Assembly (NCBI GenBank): GCA_028289545.1
Contig: JANQPG010000037.1
Coordinates: 1-41,533 of the forward strand
DNA: 41,533 nt
Source: Woeseiaceae bacterium
GTDB taxonomy: Bacteria; Pseudomonadota; Gammaproteobacteria; Steroidobacterales; Woeseiaceae
Reading direction: 5' to 3'
A program made the position numbers and the translations under genes. Shown piece after piece: positions 9,103 through 18,024 of this stretch. The notes beneath the pieces are model-generated. The model was not told the origin of the DNA, made no database searches, and was given only the letters and a program-made list of their open reading frames with translations. Position 1 is the stretch's first letter; each line of letters starts with the position of its first letter.

Positions 9103-9528
9103 TCAGGCCTTGGACGGGACCGCCGCCGATTCATCGATTTTGGCGGTCTGTTCCAATAGCGGTACCTGACCTTCCGGCTGGTGAACCAGCTTGCCGTTGA
9201 TCTCGGCACCGATCGCCATTTCGATCAGATTGTAATACACATTGCCCACAACGCGCGCCGTTGATCCGAGAACTACCCGCTGGCTGGCGAAAACATCGCC
9301 CTTGACGATGCCCTCCAGGAGCACATGCGGCACGGTTACGCCGCCGTCGATCGTGCCGCCCTCGGCGAGACTCAGCGACGCGCCGCTGTCCGGGTCCGCC
9401 GAGACGTTGCCGTGGATCACCCCGTCGACGTGACAGCCGCCCTTGAAGTGCAGATCGCCGTTGATTCGGGTATCGATAGCCACGATCGTATTGGCGATGT
9501 TCTGCCGGTTGTTCTTGCGTCCAAACAT
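9103..9528 (-). CDS. Bactofilin (polymer-forming cytoskeletal protein)
   Basis: Bactofilins self-assemble into filaments at the inner membrane and position cell-wall enzymes. This 141-residue protein has the right-handed beta-helix pattern of short repeats with spaced G, V and I residues ([20 protein letters not shown], then [20 protein letters not shown]) and flexible ends. A strong AGGAGG site precedes the ATG. It sits between a coiled-coil membrane protein and erpA. An M23 endopeptidase, a common functional partner of bactofilins, is encoded 5 kb away, which makes a cell-shape role reasonable but unproven. Confidence 0.92.
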   Translation of the reverse strand: MFGRKNNRQNIANTIVAIDTRINGDLHFKGGCHVDGVIHGNVSADPDSGASLSLAEGGTIDGGVTVPHVLLEGIVKGDVFASQRVVLGSTARVVGNVYYNLIEMAIGAEINGKLVHQPEGQVPLLEQTAKIDESAAVPSKA

Positions 9529-9559
9529 GCTGCCTCCTTGGCCGTTCCAGGGCTCGGCG

Positions 9560-10228
9560 TCAGCCGAGGTTCAGATCCCAGCGAAAACTCTGTTCTATGC
9601 TCGCGATCGAGCGCGTGCGCGAATTGACCGCTACCGTGACGCTCTCCGGCGTAAAGCCGTCGGGCAAGATCACCTCGCGATCGAAATCCTGAAAATAGCG
9701 GAAGGAAAACGCCCAGGCTTTGTCGGCATCATCGGGCAGGAGTTCCGCGTAGGAATAGCTCTTGGGGGCGCCGTTCTCACTGCCTTCGATCGTCAGCGCG
9801 ACGCTGCCCGACACCTTACGGTCGTGTTTCATCGCCTGTACGAGCACAAGCCGGATATTGAAGGCACGCTCCCGATCGGCGCGGCTGAGCTTGAGATCCT
9901 GCACGCGCAGGCCGGAATTGCCGTCGCTCGGCGACACGATACCGCGATAAAACGCAATGGCGTCGCGCTGCTCCTGGATCTTGACCTCCAGGTCGCCGAG
10001 GCTCGCCTCGACGTCCTTGTATGCGGCGTGTTCGATTTCGGCCTCCGTCTCGAGCATGACGATCTGCTCCTCGAGACGTGCGATATCATCCTCGCGCGCG
10101 TCGATCTCCTGATTGAGGTCGCGCCGCTCAGCCGCCGCCTCGAGCACGTTGTAGCCGGCCTGGATTCGGCCGAATTCGAACACCAGATAGGCTGCCGCAA
10201 CGGCCAACGCCACGAGCGCGAGGCGCAT
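9560..10228 (-). CDS. Membrane-anchored coiled-coil protein (DUF6776-like)
   Basis: The protein has 222 residues from the ATG at 10228. An N-terminal transmembrane helix (LALVALAVAAAYLVFEFG) is followed by a long charged coiled coil (about 30-95: RRDLNQEIDAREDDIARLEE and onward). A compact periplasmic domain ends in VTVAVNSRTRSIASIEQSF. The layout matches small gammaproteobacterial proteins found next to bactofilin (DUF6776, from memory). A partnership between bactofilin and its neighbour is plausible. The ATG has no clear ribosome site, and a TTG at 10276 is an alternative. The reading to 10399 adds a Cys/Arg-rich stretch that overlaps the hemJ upstream region and is unlikely. Confidence 0.75.
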   Translation of the reverse strand: MRLALVALAVAAAYLVFEFGRIQAGYNVLEAAAERRDLNQEIDAREDDIARLEEQIVMLETEAEIEHAAYKDVEASLGDLEVKIQEQRDAIAFYRGIVSPSDGNSGLRVQDLKLSRADRERAFNIRLVLVQAMKHDRKVSGSVALTIEGSENGAPKSYSYAELLPDDADKAWAFSFRYFQDFDREVILPDGFTPESVTVAVNSRTRSIASIEQSFRWDLNLG

Positions 10229-10481
10229 CAGCGGGCTCGAATGGCCGTTCTTGTAAGAGGAGCTACCGGTCGCCAAGAGCGCAAGACCCGTCGGAAAAGG
10301 CGTTATGTTACGCCGCGACGCGCAGCAACAGAAGTGCGCCAGGTCACGTTTGAGAACACCGGTCAGGCAGCCGGCAGACGCGTGGGTCCGGCGGCGCACG
10401 CCCTTGCGTCAGCGACTGGTCGGGCCTTCGCACATCGTGCAAACTGCCGTCACGCGGAACCGGACAGGAAAAACGAGCCTC

Positions 10482-10901
10482 ATGTACCTCTGGATCAAGG
10501 CGCTGCACGTCGCCTTTATGGTGACCTGGTTTGCCGGCATTTTTTACCTGCCGCGGCTCTTCATCTACCACGCCGACACCACGGATTCCCTGAGCCTCGA
10601 GCGCTTCGTGGTCATGGAGCGGCGCCTGTTCGCAATAATGACGATCGGCGCCGTCCTGACGCTCGTCTTCGGGCTCCTGCTGCTGGGCCTCAATACGGCG
10701 CTGCTGACCGCCGGCTGGTTTCACGTCAAGCTGGCGCTGCTGGCGGGACTCGCTGTCTACCACTATCGATGCCTGTTGTGGATGCGCCGCCTGAAAGCGG
10801 GGGAACGCCCGGAAAACACGCGCTGGCTGCGCTGGTTCAACGAGATTCCGGTCGTGTTCTTACTGGGTATCGTCGGTCTGGCGGTCGCCAAGCCGTTTTA
10901 G
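10482..10901 (+). CDS. hemJ: HemJ-type protoporphyrinogen IX oxidase
   Basis: HemJ oxidises protoporphyrinogen IX to protoporphyrin IX in the inner membrane, the next-to-last step of haem synthesis. The protein is 139 residues with four hydrophobic segments. It opens with the family hallmark (WIKALHVAFMVTWFAGIFYL), which carries the conserved histidine, then RLFIYH. The last helix follows the conserved NEIPV. The start is the ATG at 10482, and longer readings add an Arg-rich tail not found in the family. It is divergent from the DUF6776-like gene and convergent with rppH. In Pseudomonas a HemJ homologue also lies next to this neighbourhood. Confidence 0.88.
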   Translation: MYLWIKALHVAFMVTWFAGIFYLPRLFIYHADTTDSLSLERFVVMERRLFAIMTIGAVLTLVFGLLLLGLNTALLTAGWFHVKLALLAGLAVYHYRCLLWMRRLKAGERPENTRWLRWFNEIPVVFLLGIVGLAVAKPF

Positions 10902-10929
10902 CCCGCCCTTTGTTTTCCGGCCCCGGCGA

Positions 10930-11535
10930 TCAAGGTTCGCCGCCGTTGCCTTCACTGGCGGGCTTTGCCGCTTCCATGGCGCGGATATCCTTGTCGAACA
11001 CTACGCGCCAGCGTTTTGGCCACCAGCGCGGCCGCGGCGGCAGGCCGTCGGGATAAACGGCCGGGCCCAGCTCATGCAGAGCGCGGGCGTAGACACGGCG
11101 CTTGAAATAGATGACTTCGTTCACCGGCCGCCAGAAATCCACCCAGCGCACACGATCGAACTCCGGTTTGTCGCCCAGATCGAAGCGCAAACGATCCACC
11201 GCCGCCTGTTTCAATCGGAGCATGAACCAGCGCTGTTTTTGTCCGATGCACAGCGGCTCGCTGTGCCGGCGCACAAAACGCCTCGGCAGCGTGTAGCGCA
11301 GCCAGTCTTCGGTCACGCCCAGGAGGTCGACATCCGCCGGCGTCAGGCCGACTTCCTCGCGCAGCTCCCGATACATTGCGGTTTCCGGCGGCTCCCCGAC
11401 GAGCATGCCGCCCTGCGGGAACTGCCAGCCCTTCGCACCTACGCGGCCACCGAGCAGGAGCTTGCCTCGATCGTTGGCGAGGATGATGCCGACATTCGCA
11501 CGAAAGCCGTCTTCATCGATCCAATCGTTGCTCAT
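10930..11535 (-). CDS. rppH: RNA pyrophosphohydrolase (Nudix)
   Basis: RppH removes pyrophosphate from 5'-triphosphate mRNA, which starts RNase E-dependent decay. The 201-residue protein has a complete Nudix box at residues 42-64 (G-x5-E-x7-RELREEVGL). It also has family features: FRANVGIIL, GWQFPQGG, and a following region rich in W, R and F that contacts RNA (QKQRWFMLRL, VRWVDFWRPV). It is longer than E. coli RppH (176), with an Arg/Pro/Trp-rich tail. It is convergent with hemJ and divergent from the BtuC-like gene. Confidence 0.93.
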   Translation of the reverse strand: MSNDWIDEDGFRANVGIILANDRGKLLLGGRVGAKGWQFPQGGMLVGEPPETAMYRELREEVGLTPADVDLLGVTEDWLRYTLPRRFVRRHSEPLCIGQKQRWFMLRLKQAAVDRLRFDLGDKPEFDRVRWVDFWRPVNEVIYFKRRVYARALHELGPAVYPDGLPPRPRWWPKRWRVVFDKDIRAMEAAKPASEGNGGEP

Positions 11536-11679
11536 CGCAACCGTAACCCAACCTTCACTTACTCGTTAGAGTACACCAAGGCAGAGTGCTTGTGCCGTGA
11601 CGAAGCTTTGATTTAGCTTACGGGCCAGCCTTGAGATAGGTTCCATGTTCGGCCCGGGTACGGGCCATACGGAAAGCGG

Positions 11680-12663
11680 ATGAAACTTGCCCGACAGACC
11701 GCCCTGTTTGCGGCCCTCCTCGTGCTGGCGTTGGCGGCGCTGCTCGCCGCAATCGCCAGCGGCAGCGTCGGTCTCGGATTCTTCGAGAGCCTGTCGGCGC
11801 TTACCGGCGACGCGCCGGCAGCGGCCACGGAACTCGTGCTCGAGCTGCGCCTGCCGCGCGCGCTATCGGCGTTTGCCGTCGGCGGCATGCTGGCGATCGC
11901 GGGTGTGCTGATGCAGGTCCTGCTCCGCAATCCACTCGCCGAACCCTATATTCTGGGCAGCTCGGGCGGCGCCGCAGTGTTTGCGCTGCTTGCCATATTG
12001 TTCGGCCTGTCGAGCATTGCCGTCGATGCCGCTGCGTTCGGCGGCGCTCTGTTCGCAACCCTGGTCGTATTCTCGGTGGCGCACGGCACGGGAAGCTGGA
12101 CGCCGACGCGACTCCTGTTGACGGGTATTGTGCTCGCCAGCGGTTTCGGCGCGGCTACCACTCTGCTGCTGGCGCTGAGCCCCGACCAGCACCTGCGCGG
12201 CATGCTGTTCTGGCTCATGGGTGACCTGAGTTTTGCGCTCGAACCCGGCCGAAGCCTCCTGGTACTGGCGATTGTCGCCGCCGTCAGCATGGCCCTCGCA
12301 CGTCACCTCAATGTGCTCGCCCGAGGTGAGCTGCAGGCCTCTATCGTCGGACTGCCGGTCCGCGGGGTTCGCTACAGCGTGTTTGTGCTGGCCTCGCTGG
12401 CCACGGCAATCGCCGTGACGACGGTGGGGGTCATTGGCTTCATCGGGCTGGTCGTGCCGCATTTGATCCGCCTCGTCGCGGGCAGCGACCACCGGATCGT
12501 CATACCGGCCTCGGCACTCGCGGGCGGCACGCTGCTCGTGCTGGCCGATACGCTTGCGCGCACGGTACTCGCGCCGCGGCAGCTGCCTGTCGGTGCACTG
12601 ACCGCCGCCGTCGGTGTGCCGCTGTTCCTGATATTGATCAGCAGGAGCGCGCGCTACCGATAG
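11680..12663 (+). CDS. btuC: FecCD/BtuC-type ABC transporter permease
   Basis: This is an inner-membrane permease for cobalamin or iron complexes, 327 residues with about nine to ten hydrophobic helices. Family motifs are clear: LRLPRALSAFAVGGMLAIAG, LLRNPLAEPYILGSSGGA, and near the end GFIGLVVPHLIRLVAGSDHR followed by PVGALTAAVGVPLF. The cobalamin assignment rests on the BtuD-like ATPase (26 kb), BtuF (28 kb) and PduO in the same window. By sequence alone it could be a siderophore permease. GGAAAG lies 3 nt before the ATG. A 6-bp hairpin (GGCCCG-GGTA-CGGGCC, 11651-11666) sits just upstream. No ATPase or binding-protein gene of the same class is adjacent. Confidence 0.8.
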   Translation: MKLARQTALFAALLVLALAALLAAIASGSVGLGFFESLSALTGDAPAAATELVLELRLPRALSAFAVGGMLAIAGVLMQVLLRNPLAEPYILGSSGGAAVFALLAILFGLSSIAVDAAAFGGALFATLVVFSVAHGTGSWTPTRLLLTGIVLASGFGAATTLLLALSPDQHLRGMLFWLMGDLSFALEPGRSLLVLAIVAAVSMALARHLNVLARGELQASIVGLPVRGVRYSVFVLASLATAIAVTTVGVIGFIGLVVPHLIRLVAGSDHRIVIPASALAGGTLLVLADTLARTVLAPRQLPVGALTAAVGVPLFLILISRSARYR

Positions 12664-12693
12664 GACCGCCAGTCGACACGGCGACCGTCAGGT

Positions 12694-13728
12694 CTACCGC
12701 CAGCCGGCACGCTCGGCGAGCAACCGCGCCTCTTCGTGCCGCCAGCCTATGCTGGCGAAATTCGGCGGCAGGTTGGTGCCGTCGCCTAGCGGGGCAACCG
12801 CAGCCTCTTGTGCAAAAGCCGCCTGACCGTCGCCGTCGAGCAACCATGCCAGCAACGCGGTTGCCGATTCGGGGTAGCGAGCGTAGCGCGCAATCCCTAC
12901 GGCAAACGCCGTCCCGTAGACCTCGGTCGGTCGAACCGAATCGAATTCTCTTTGCTGAACAAGGCGCTGCCGGACCTCGAGTTCGCGCTCGATCACGATC
13001 GCCAGCGGACAGCTGCCTGCGGCGACGGCGTCGAGCAGCTTGTCCGTCGATTCGAAAGGCGGCAGCGCGAGGTTTGCCAGCCATTGGCGAACCATGATTT
13101 CCGCCGCCCGGACACCTTCCACCTCTATGAGTTGTGCGATCAGCTCGAGATTGTGTACGCCGCTCGAAGTCGACGCGCACAGTTGACGCTCATACCGCGC
13201 GTCCGCCAGGTCCGCGAGCGACGCTGGCGGCGCTGGCGGCGCATCGCCGACGCCGGCGGCACGGACGATGACAAAGCGGCTGGTGCCGAGCATGAACCAC
13301 TGGTCGTCAGGATCCCGGTACGCCGTCGGCAAATCGTCGATGCCGCTATCCGCACCGAGCCCGCGGAGCGCACCGTCGTCCGCGGCCGGCCAGATGTCGG
13401 TCACATTGTCGGTCAGCAGCACGTCGGCCGGCGGCGCGCCGGTCTTGTTCATGATGTCCCGCAGGTTTTGCGCCCTGTCCGCAGAGCGCACCGTAACGGG
13501 AATGCCCGTCTCTTCGGTAAATGCGGCAAACACCTGTCGCAGCGCGTCCTCGCCGGGTGCATCGGCATAGACGACCACCGGTTCGGATCGACGCTCCGTT
13601 GTCGAAGCCGGCGCTTTTGCGTCTTCGGTCTCCGGCTCGGCCGGTTGCGGCGGCGAGCAGCCCGCCATCGAGAAAAGCACGGCCAGCACGCTACAACGTC
13701 GGAAACCCCGGGTCTGCCGAATGCTCAT
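12694..13728 (-). CDS. Iron-type extracellular solute-binding lipoprotein
   Basis: The protein is a 344-residue periplasmic binding lipoprotein. The signal ends in a lipobox (LFSMAGC), then a Pro/Glu/Ala-rich tether, then a class-II binding fold (VVVYADAPGEDALRQVFAAF, then GAPPADVLLTDNVTDIW). This is the pattern of FbpA/FutA-like iron-binding or related family 1 proteins. The ligand tyrosines are not obvious, so Fe(III) is a guess. The ATG at 13728 has GGAA 8 nt upstream. A GTG at 13734 overlaps the stop of the diguanylate cyclase gene, so the two are coupled. No matching permease or ATPase is nearby, and the only permease in this area is convergent and of another class. Confidence 0.78.
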   Translation of the reverse strand: MSIRQTRGFRRCSVLAVLFSMAGCSPPQPAEPETEDAKAPASTTERRSEPVVVYADAPGEDALRQVFAAFTEETGIPVTVRSADRAQNLRDIMNKTGAPPADVLLTDNVTDIWPAADDGALRGLGADSGIDDLPTAYRDPDDQWFMLGTSRFVIVRAAGVGDAPPAPPASLADLADARYERQLCASTSSGVHNLELIAQLIEVEGVRAAEIMVRQWLANLALPPFESTDKLLDAVAAGSCPLAIVIERELEVRQRLVQQREFDSVRPTEVYGTAFAVGIARYARYPESATALLAWLLDGDGQAAFAQEAAVAPLGDGTNLPPNFASIGWRHEEARLLAERAGWR

Positions 13729-13730
13729 GG

Positions 13731-14828
13731 TCACGGTTCCACCTCCACACGATCGCGACCGTTGGTTTTGGCGCGATAGAGAGCCACGTCGGCGCGCGCG
13801 AGCAGCGCGTCACCTTCCGTCTTGAGTTCCGCGGCGTCAGCCGCCGGGCGAGTCGACGCAATACCGATCGACGTTGTGATGACGGTCTCGCCACCATCGG
13901 GGAGCGCCACGGGGGCCGCCGAGATGGCGCGGCGAATACGCTCGGCGAGCTTCTCCGCCGCGCGCGTGTCGGTATCGGGGAGCAGCACGACAAACTCCTC
14001 GCCACCAAAACGCGCCGCAACGTCGCTCTTGCGGACCTCGGATTCGATCCGCTGTGCCAGTTCGCTCAATACGGCGTCGCCGGCCGCATGCCCCCACGTG
14101 TCGTTGACGCGCTTGAAGTGATCGATGTCGAGCATCAGGCAGACGAGTTCCGTTTGGTCGCGCTTGGCGCGCGCCAGCTCCTCCTTGAGACGCACCTGCA
14201 GGTAGCGGCGGTTGTGCCAACCCGTCAGCACATCGGTAAAACCGCTGCGCAGAAGCCGCGCCCGGTTGACGGTGTTCTCGATACAAAACGAGGCAATCAC
14301 GCCGAGATGCAGCAGAAAATCGCTGGCCAGCTCGCGCCGGAACCGTTCGCGGTCGTTGCTGCCGAAATTCAGCGAGCCGGTCAGGTGGCCGCGGTAGGTC
14401 AGCGGGATCATGGCGACGCTGCCGGGGCTTTTTTGCTCGGGCAGGATCATCTGGTGGTCGCAGGCGCGAAATTCGCCCAACCAGGGCTGCCGAAGCGCCA
14501 CGTACTGCGGAGCGAGGCCGCTCAGGCTCTCGACGAGTTTGAGCCCTTCGATATCTTCCGCCGGCGTCCCGGCGGCCAGCAGCAGGTGGCGAAGATCGTG
14601 ATCGGGGTCGGCAAGCACCACGCTGACCGCGTCGAGCCCGTAACTTTCTCTTAAACCCCCGCTGAGTTCACTGAACAGGGCGAACAGGTCGGCGGCGTTC
14701 AGCAGGCGAAACTCGCGCTGCTGGCTGCGGCGCATCTTCTCCTCGTTCTGCGCGACCTGGGTCGTCAGTTCTCTGAGCGCTTCGCGCGCCTTCGAGAGCT
14801 CCGCTTCGAGTTCAGCCACCCTGGACAT
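13731..14828 (-). CDS. Diguanylate cyclase with N-terminal coiled coil and DUF484/GAF-like domain
   Basis: The enzyme makes cyclic di-GMP from two GTP. It has 365 residues. A coiled coil (about 1-40) is followed by a GAF/DUF484-like sensory domain (about 45-190), then a GGDEF domain. The active-site motif is GGEEF at 275-279. The inhibitory I-site RxxD is intact at 266-269 (RKSD), so product feedback is expected. No membrane segment is present, so it is cytosolic. It is upstream of and overlaps the binding lipoprotein gene, which hints that transported-ligand sensing and c-di-GMP are linked, though that is inference. The start at 14828 has only a weak ribosome site. Confidence 0.92.
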   Translation of the reverse strand: MSRVAELEAELSKAREALRELTTQVAQNEEKMRRSQQREFRLLNAADLFALFSELSGGLRESYGLDAVSVVLADPDHDLRHLLLAAGTPAEDIEGLKLVESLSGLAPQYVALRQPWLGEFRACDHQMILPEQKSPGSVAMIPLTYRGHLTGSLNFGSNDRERFRRELASDFLLHLGVIASFCIENTVNRARLLRSGFTDVLTGWHNRRYLQVRLKEELARAKRDQTELVCLMLDIDHFKRVNDTWGHAAGDAVLSELAQRIESEVRKSDVAARFGGEEFVVLLPDTDTRAAEKLAERIRRAISAAPVALPDGGETVITTSIGIASTRPAADAAELKTEGDALLARADVALYRAKTNGRDRVEVEP

Positions 14829-14948
14829 TACATTCGCGCACTCAAATTCACGCTAGACAAGGCTGGTCCTTTTACCAGATCACCCGGCCCGCGTCGCGGA
14901 TGCCCGTCGCGAAGCCCGAAGTCTCTCGCCTCTGCCCGTCGCGCACGG

Positions 14949-16034
14949 TTAGCCGCGCATTTCGAAATACCGCCGGCCGTTCTCCATGAGCTCGACAAAA
15001 CCCTGCTCGTCGCCGGCCGCGACGACATTCCGGATGCGCTCGGCGGCTTCCGAGAGCGCGCTTAGGGCCTCTCCGCCGAAACGATTCAGGTTCTGGATCT
15101 CGAAATACAGGTGCGGGTTGTCGTGGGCGACCGCCTCCGACACGAGCAGCTGGGAATCGAAGGTCGTGGAGGAAAGCTGCGCGAGTCTCGGCGCCGCCTC
15201 GCCGCTCTCCGCAAGCGCCGTGAAGAACGCGATATTCAGCGCGTGCGACAGACCCAGTACGTAGGCGATCAGGCGATCGTGTTCCTCGAGACTCATGTCG
15301 AGACGCTCGGCCATTGTCGAGCGGAACAGGTCCTTGGCGGCGGCCGTCGCCTCGGCGCAGCCGGCATCGCAAAAAATCAGGTGCCGACCGGACAGGAGTC
15401 TCGTATCGGGCCCAAACATGGGATGCAGCGAGGTGACGCGGCAGCCGGCCTCCTTCAGCTCCCGCAGGCCCTCGACCAGCGGCGTCTTGAGCGAACCGAT
15501 ATCGAACACGAGACCGGCCGGTTTCAGCACGGCCAGCTGCAACAAAATGCGGCCCGACGCCGCCAGCGGCGCCGCCACGACAATCACGTCGTAGTCGAGC
15601 CCGGCATCGGTCCAGTTACGATATCGTCCCGGCCCTTCTTCCGTTCCCGGATCGGCAATACTGGTCGCAAAACCCTGGCTCAGAAAGAAGTCGACGAACC
15701 AGCGGCCCATCTTGCCGGCGCCGCCGATCACCAGCGCAGTACGGCCGTCCCCCTGGCCTTCCGCAATCACCCGATCACGTTCCTGGCTGGCCAGGGAGGT
15801 CTCGATGAGCCGCGTCAAAACGACCTCCGCGAGCTCGGGATCGAGTCCCAGCTCGCGGGCCTGCTGCCGGCCCATGTCGATGACTTCCTTTTCGCGCGCG
15901 TAGTCGCGCGTTGCCGTTCCGCTTTCGAGCTTGTTGCGGCCTATCTCGCCGACAATCTCCTGCCGCGCCGCAATGAGTTCGACGAGCTGGCGGTCAATGT
16001 CGGAGAGCCGATTGCGTAGCTTGCTGAGATCCAT
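14949..16034 (-). CDS. tyrA: Bifunctional chorismate mutase/prephenate dehydrogenase
   Basis: This enzyme converts chorismate to prephenate and then to 4-hydroxyphenylpyruvate for tyrosine synthesis. Residues 1-90 are an AroQ-type mutase (LSDIDRQLVELIAARQEIVGEIGRNK is the first helix, with the arginine and lysine ligands). Residues about 97-361 are the NAD-dependent dehydrogenase: nucleotide loop GGAGKMG, then DIGSLK and SLHPMFGPD with the conserved histidine. At 361 residues it is close to E. coli TyrA (373). The fused form is typical of enteric-type gammaproteobacteria. It is separated from the diguanylate cyclase gene by about 120 nt. Confidence 0.95.
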   Translation of the reverse strand: MDLSKLRNRLSDIDRQLVELIAARQEIVGEIGRNKLESGTATRDYAREKEVIDMGRQQARELGLDPELAEVVLTRLIETSLASQERDRVIAEGQGDGRTALVIGGAGKMGRWFVDFFLSQGFATSIADPGTEEGPGRYRNWTDAGLDYDVIVVAAPLAASGRILLQLAVLKPAGLVFDIGSLKTPLVEGLRELKEAGCRVTSLHPMFGPDTRLLSGRHLIFCDAGCAEATAAAKDLFRSTMAERLDMSLEEHDRLIAYVLGLSHALNIAFFTALAESGEAAPRLAQLSSTTFDSQLLVSEAVAHDNPHLYFEIQNLNRFGGEALSALSEAAERIRNVVAAGDEQGFVELMENGRRYFEMRG

Positions 16035-16133
16035 CTGCCCCTTCCACGTGCGTAAGACACGGTATTAACGCTTGGTCGTTGTACCGCAGCAGGGCTCAAG
16101 CCGCAAAAATACTGGCTCTCGGGCGATAGCCGA

Positions 16134-16171
16134 GGAACAAAATAAGCCGCTGCCCCAACGGAGCAGCGGCT
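16134..16171 (-). terminator. Intrinsic terminator after the His-rich protein gene
   Basis: On the minus strand a perfect 9-bp stem (AGCCGCTGC, 16163-16171, with GCAGCGGCT, 16145-16153) is followed by TATTTTGTT. It lies about 42 nt past the stop of the His-rich protein gene and before tyrA, so it isolates the two. Confidence 0.75.
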
Positions 16172-16212
16172 GTATTGTGCACTCGCGAAAAGCGAATGCC
16201 GCGGGCCGGGCC

Positions 16213-16659
16213 TCAGTCGTCGTCGCGGTCGCGACGGTGCTTGCGGCGGTCCCGATGACGACGATCTTCGTAGTCGTCATCGTCGTACCAATAGCGGCGT
16301 TCGTAGCGATCGTAGTGCCGGTCCCGATAGCGACGCTCTTTCCAGCGGTAGTGATGACCTACACGGTGCTGGTAGATGCGATAAACGTCGTTCCATGAGA
16401 GGTGACGCTTGTAGCGCACGCGGGAGTTCCAGTACCAGTGTTTGAAATGGTCGTGCCGACGCAGCCAGCGCGGCATCCGCTTCGAACGCTGGTAGCCGTG
16501 CCGGTAGTGCACGTCGACGTACCAGTCGTAGCCCGGTTTGTGCTGATGATGACCCTGGCCGTGTGCTTCGGCCGTGCCCGTGTGCATGAGCAGCAATACT
16601 GCGGCGGCGAGCGCAATGCCTGTGGCGGCCTGTCTGGGTCGAGCGTGCCGGATGTTCAT
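16213..16659 (-). CDS. Secreted His/Arg/Tyr-rich small protein
   Basis: The protein has 148 residues and an unknown function. A signal peptide (about 1-32) ends AEA-HG. The mature part is strikingly rich in H, R, Y, W and D: HGQGHHQHKPGYDWYVDVHY, several RYRD/RHYDRY segments, an acidic DDDDYED patch, and a C-terminal run of RHRDRRKHRRDRDDD. The many histidines suggest metal binding, and the alternating charge suggests a disordered or wall-associated protein. Both are inference. A strong AGGAGG site precedes the ATG, and a good terminator follows, so it is a single-gene transcript. Low complexity means a homology search would need composition correction. Confidence 0.75.
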   Translation of the reverse strand: MNIRHARPRQAATGIALAAAVLLLMHTGTAEAHGQGHHQHKPGYDWYVDVHYRHGYQRSKRMPRWLRRHDHFKHWYWNSRVRYKRHLSWNDVYRIYQHRVGHHYRWKERRYRDRHYDRYERRYWYDDDDYEDRRHRDRRKHRRDRDDD

Positions 16660-16872
16660 GGATCCCTCCTTGCTATCCGTTTTGATGCAGGGCCATTGTC
16701 GATCCGCACGAATGAACTCCGGCTTAACGCAAGCCGCTGTTTCTTGGGACTTTTATGAACGCGCGCTGAAAGCTTGCCCAGGCTCGCCGCGCGCACCCGA
16801 CTTGCCGTCCCGGGAGTGAAGCGCGTATCGTCATCGCTGCGCGTCAGACGCCCACAACAACAAAACGCTTGA

Positions 16873-18006
<1,134 letters not shown>

Positions 18007-18024
18007 CGGGAGGCGCACCGAACC

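Noticed and set aside
9443..11056. 537-codon plus-strand frame over bactofilin, the coiled-coil gene, hemJ and rppH
   Set aside because: It crosses four well-supported genes on both strands in another frame.
11560..11573. TACTC-GTTA-GAGTA inverted repeat between rppH and btuC
   Set aside because: Only 5 bp, no known operator matched. Possible but unsupported.
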